Below, one piece after another: positions 6,809 to 9,817 of a DNA stretch of 9,817 nt. Source of the stretch: Gammaproteobacteria bacterium (GTDB lineage: Bacteria > Pseudomonadota > Gammaproteobacteria > Arenicellales > Arenicellaceae); contig JAUHZM010000095.1 in assembly GCA_030426005.1 (NCBI GenBank), positions 1 through 9,817 of the forward strand, read 5' to 3'. A program made the translations under genes and the position numbers. The notes beneath the pieces are model-generated. The model searched no databases. It was not told the DNA's origin and saw only the letters and a program-made list of their open reading frames with translations. Within the stretch, counting starts at the first letter, position 1. The number at the start of each line of letters is the position of its first letter.

Positions 6809-8182
6809 ATGACCTTCCCGCATTCCATTTTTAAAGCTTACGACATCCGCGGCATTGTGGATGATACGCTCACCGTCGACATCACCAAAAAGATTGGTCA
6901 GGCGGTCGGCAGTGAAGTAGTCAAAAATGGTGGTAAAAGCATCGTTATCGGGCGGGATGGTCGATTGTCGGGACCGATGCTGAGCGAGGCTCTCTCGGAC
7001 GGTTTGCGCGCCAGCGGTGTTGATGTCATCGACGTCGGCGTTGCGCCATCCCCGGTGGTTTATTACTCCAGCTACTCGAAAGGCATTCCATCTTGCATCG
7101 CGATCACTGGCAGCCATAATCCGCCGGATTACAACGGTTTCAAAATGGTGGTTGAGGGTACCACGCTCTCCGCCGAACGCATTCAAGATTTAAAACGTCG
7201 CATTCTTGAAGATGACCTCGAAAGCGGCAATGGCGCTTATGAAGCGCAACCGATTATCGACGATTACATCAAACGCATTACCGACGACGTGCAAGCGGCG
7301 CGGCCGATGAAGATCGTGATTGATTGCGGTAATGGTGTGGCAGGTGCAACAGCGCCGCGCGTTTTCAAAGAGATTGGCTGTGAGGTCATTGAACTGTTTA
7401 GCGAAGTCGATGGCACATTTCCAAACCACCACCCAGACCCGAGTCAAATCGAAAATTTGCAAGACTTGATTCGTACCGTTCAAGCCGAAGGCGCTGAACT
7501 CGGACTCGCATTTGACGGCGACGGTGATCGATTGGGCGTAGTCACAGCGAAAGGCGAAATCGTATGGCCAGACCGCCAAATGATTCTATTCGCACGGGAT
7601 ATTTTACAACGTAACCCGGGCAGCGAAATCATCTACGACGTCAAGTGTTCACGTAATTTACCCGTTGAGATTGAAGCCGCGGGCGGTAAGCCAACCATGT
7701 GGCGCACCGGGCACTCGTTTATCAAAGCCAAACTCAAGGAAACGGGTGCCGCCCTCGCTGGTGAAATGAGCGGTCATATATTCTTTAAAGAACGTTGGTA
7801 CGGTTTTGATGATGGCGTCTACGCTGGCGCTCGATTGATTGAACTGCTCTCAAAATTGCCGCAGACACCACAAGAAATCTTTGATGCCTTACCAAACAGC
7901 ATCAACACACCGGAACTACGCATTGAATTCGCCGAAGGTGAGCATTATGCGTTTATGGACAAACTCAAAGCGTCTGCCGACTTCAAAGATGCCCAAGTCA
8001 GTAAAATTGACGGTTTGCGTGTCGACTATCAGGATGGCTTCGGTTTGATCCGACCTTCGAACACTACACCGATTCTGGTGCTCCGATTTGAAGCAGACTC
8101 CGATGCGGCGCTAGCACGCATCCAGGCCGAGTTTAAATCGCTCATTCAGCAAATAGACCCGGCGGTCAACACACCGTTCTAG
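6809..8182 (+). CDS. algC: Phosphomannomutase/phosphoglucomutase (AlgC type)
   Basis: This alpha-D-phosphohexomutase interconverts mannose or glucose 6-phosphate and 1-phosphate through a phosphoserine enzyme and a 1,6-bisphosphate intermediate. Its products feed GDP-mannose and UDP-glucose synthesis for lipopolysaccharide and exopolysaccharide. The 457 residues compare with 463 for Pseudomonas AlgC. The four domain signatures occur in order: the active-site phosphoserine Ser102 in TGSHNPPDYNG; the metal loop DGDGDR with Asp236, Asp238 and Asp240; the sugar-binding loop GEMSGH (318-323), followed by FFKERWYGFDDG; and the phosphate-binding loop RPSNTTP (415-421). The N-terminal SIFKAYDIRG and GRDGRLSGP motifs also match. 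The ATG at 6809 gives the expected N-terminus but lacks a Shine-Dalgarno; the bases just upstream are pyrimidine-rich and include CCTCC (6797-6801). Dual phosphomannomutase/phosphoglucomutase activity is expected from similarity to AlgC; the preferred sugar cannot be read from the sequence. It lies downstream of the lpdA terminator and is probably co-transcribed with the CLC gene. Confidence 0.93.
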   Translation: MTFPHSIFKAYDIRGIVDDTLTVDITKKIGQAVGSEVVKNGGKSIVIGRDGRLSGPMLSEALSDGLRASGVDVIDVGVAPSPVVYYSSYSKGIPSCIAITGSHNPPDYNGFKMVVEGTTLSAERIQDLKRRILEDDLESGNGAYEAQPIIDDYIKRITDDVQAARPMKIVIDCGNGVAGATAPRVFKEIGCEVIELFSEVDGTFPNHHPDPSQIENLQDLIRTVQAEGAELGLAFDGDGDRLGVVTAKGEIVWPDRQMILFARDILQRNPGSEIIYDVKCSRNLPVEIEAAGGKPTMWRTGHSFIKAKLKETGAALAGEMSGHIFFKERWYGFDDGVYAGARLIELLSKLPQTPQEIFDALPNSINTPELRIEFAEGEHYAFMDKLKASADFKDAQVSKIDGLRVDYQDGFGLIRPSNTTPILVLRFEADSDAALARIQAEFKSLIQQIDPAVNTPF

Positions 8183-8185
8183 GAG
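8180..8185 (+). promoter_or_regulatory. Ribosome binding site of the CLC gene overlapping the mutase stop
   Basis: TAGGAG contains the mutase TAG stop codon and a strong Shine-Dalgarno, 7 bases before the ATG at 8193. A ribosome terminating on the mutase covers this site, which suggests translational coupling and a shared transcript. It also decides the start codon of the downstream gene. Confidence 0.8.
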
Positions 8186-8192
8186 TTCAACG

Positions 8193-9817
8193 ATGCGCAG
8201 ACCAGGCCTCGCTGAGCTAATACCTGGTTTCCTGCGGCTCGGTTACCAGCGCTTTCTGGAAGCCCAACAAGTTCGCCTCGCAAGCCAGGTCGAAGGCTTA
8301 CCGATGCTCGCCTTCCTTGGCCTGGTGTGCGGTCTGATCAGCGGCGGGATCATCATCCTGTTTCGTCTAGCAGTCGACAACGGCAGCGCGTCGATGCTGC
8401 CCAGCGGCACGCCCGAAGGCTTCGATTCCTTATCTGGCACCGCGCGCCTGTTGCTATGTGTGGCCGGCGGTTTGGTCGTTGGTGTGGTACTCCAGATGTT
8501 AAAAGCACGGGCACGCGATGTTGGGGTCGTCCACGTGCTCGAGCGACTCGACTACCACCAAGGACACCTACCAATCCGCAATGCCATTGTGCAGTTTGTG
8601 GTTGGTGCCATCGCACTGGTGTCAGGTCAGTCGGTTGGTCGAGAAGGCCCCAGCGTACACTTAGGCGCCACCGGCGGCAGCGTGCTCGGGCGTATGTTGC
8701 GCATCCCCAATAATGGCGTACGAATTCTCGTTGGTTGCGGGGTTGCTGCTGCTATCTCTGCAGCATTTAATACACCCTTAGCGGGCGTTATTTTCGCCAT
8801 GGAAGTGGTGATCATGGAATACACGGTGATCGGTTTCACACCGGTGATCCTCGCGGCGGTAAGCTCTGCCACGCTCACGCGGGCTATATTCGGCGATGAC
8901 ACGGCGTTCTCGGTGCCTGGCATGGCCACCGCCGCTTTGATCGAATTACCGGTTGTCGCACTTCTCGGCGCGCTGGTTGGATGCCTGGCCGCTGCATTTA
9001 CACACCTGACCCTATTCACCAACAGCCTATTTACCCGGCAACCCATTTGGCGCCGCATGCTGTTGGCTGGATTTCTAACCGGAATGATCGCGTTCTGGGT
9101 TCCACAGATCATGGGCACCGGCTACACCAGCATCGATGCCCTACTTCTGGCTGAGCTGTCTCTTGGGCTTATTCTGATTCTGCTGGCGGCTAAATTCACC
9201 GCCACCTCGTTATCCATTGGTTTAGGCATGCCCGCCGGGTTGATTGGCCCCATCCTGTTAATCGGCGCCTCAGCGGGCGCAGCGATCGGCGTCATCATGA
9301 ACTCGCTCGGCTGGGGTACAGCGGAAGCTGGTTTTTACACCATTTTAGGCATGGCGGCGATGATGGCAGCCACCTTACAGGCTCCACTGGCAGCCTTGAT
9401 CTACCTTCTCGAGCTGACCACCAGTGAGGCCATCATTCTACCGGGCATGACTGCTGTTATCACAGCCTCGCTGGTCACCAGAGTGGTGTTTGGTAAATCA
9501 TCGATCTATCGACACCTAATGCTGAGTCGCGGCCTCGACTACCGCAACAGCCCGCTGTCAAAAGCGTTAAGGCGTATTGGTGTAGCGAGCGTAATGGACC
9601 GTGAAATATTGCAACAAGAGCGAATTATGAGCGCGCTCGACGCTGAAACATTGTTGAGCAAGGAACCACGCTGGATATTGCTTAGAGACCTAAAAGGAAG
9701 CCGTAAGAACAGCGTGCTTCCCGCGACCGATCTGGCTAGGCATCTCAACGAGCTACAGCATGCTAAGCCCGTGCCGAATCCTGAGGACATCATGCTCGAC
9801 CTATACAAAATTCCAGC
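8193..9817 (+). CDS. CLC-family anion channel or transporter with C-terminal CBS-like region (3' end outside window)
   Basis: This is an inner-membrane protein of the CLC family, which carries chloride and related anions either as H+-coupled antiporters or as channels. The frame is open to the window end: 541 residues without a stop. Hydrophobic segments run from about residue 38 to 435. The family motif GREGP (149-153) with the external gating glutamate Glu151 is present. FNTPLAGVIFAME (192-204) matches the region after it, GLIGP (349-353) fills the GxFxP position, and Tyr439 in FGKSSIYRHL aligns with the central Tyr445 of E. coli ClcA. At the position of the GSGIP motif the protein reads DVGVV (109-113), so the central serine is Val110. 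The internal proton glutamate of ClcA (Glu203) aligns with Val205. After the membrane part, residues about 460-520 (ASVMDR, PRWILLRD, VLPATDLARHL) resemble a CBS domain, unfinished here. Family assignment is firm; ion selectivity, and channel versus antiporter mode, are not. Confidence 0.9.
   Translation, partial: MRRPGLAELIPGFLRLGYQRFLEAQQVRLASQVEGLPMLAFLGLVCGLISGGIIILFRLAVDNGSASMLPSGTPEGFDSLSGTARLLLCVAGGLVVGVVLQMLKARARDVGVVHVLERLDYHQGHLPIRNAIVQFVVGAIALVSGQSVGREGPSVHLGATGGSVLGRMLRIPNNGVRILVGCGVAAAISAAFNTPLAGVIFAMEVVIMEYTVIGFTPVILAAVSSATLTRAIFGDDTAFSVPGMATAALIELPVVALLGALVGCLAAAFTHLTLFTNSLFTRQPIWRRMLLAGFLTGMIAFWVPQIMGTGYTSIDALLLAELSLGLILILLAAKFTATSLSIGLGMPAGLIGPILLIGASAGAAIGVIMNSLGWGTAEAGFYTILGMAAMMAATLQAPLAALIYLLELTTSEAIILPGMTAVITASLVTRVVFGKSSIYRHLMLSRGLDYRNSPLSKALRRIGVASVMDREILQQERIMSALDAETLLSKEPRWILLRDLKGSRKNSVLPATDLARHLNELQHAKPVPNPEDIMLDLYKIP

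Noticed and set aside
8327..8713. A 128-codon Arg/His-rich plus-strand frame, and overlapping minus-strand frames at 8353-8616 and 8627-9118.
   Set aside because: They are out-of-frame readings of the CLC gene, whose GREGP motif and hydrophobic segments fix the true frame.

Overview
The window looks like core-metabolism chromosome from a proteobacterium, most likely a gammaproteobacterium. That placement rests on remembered protein resemblance: the Lpd and the phosphohexomutase read like Pseudomonas LpdG and AlgC, and the SucA/SucB sequences are of the ordinary proteobacterial type. Base composition is close to balanced by eye. I see no tRNA, rRNA, CRISPR array, insertion sequence, integrase or phage gene. 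All genes run on the + strand.

Layout. Positions 1-745 hold the C-terminal part of citrate synthase (gltA), closed by a clear intrinsic terminator at 769-800. A non-coding stretch of about 390 bases (746-1135) follows; it contains a second inverted repeat and the leader of the next operon. Next come sucA (1136-3928), sucB (4009-5229) and lpdA (5261-6685), the E1, E2 and E3 subunits of 2-oxoglutarate dehydrogenase. A hairpin sits across the sucA stop codon. Two tandem hairpins follow lpdA, and the second has a T-tract and should end the operon. After it are an AlgC-type phosphomannomutase/phosphoglucomutase (6809-8182) and, 10 bases later, a CLC-family anion channel or transporter that runs off the window end (8193-9817). 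The CLC gene's Shine-Dalgarno sequence overlaps the mutase stop codon, so these two are probably one transcription unit.

How the genes work together. GltA makes citrate. SucA-SucB-Lpd convert 2-oxoglutarate, CoA and NAD+ to succinyl-CoA, CO2 and NADH. The same-strand order gltA-sucA-sucB-lpd, with no sdhCDAB or sucCD between the genes, resembles the betaproteobacterial arrangement more than the E. coli one (gltA divergent from sdhCDAB-sucABCD). The mutase interconverts hexose 1- and 6-phosphates for surface polysaccharide synthesis and has no direct link to the TCA genes.

I found no clearly undescribed system. The most interesting points are the CLC protein, which keeps the external gating glutamate but has valine where E. 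coli ClcA has its central serine and internal proton glutamate; the structured non-coding segments before sucA, across the sucA stop and after lpdA; and the lack of a recognisable Shine-Dalgarno before sucA and the mutase.
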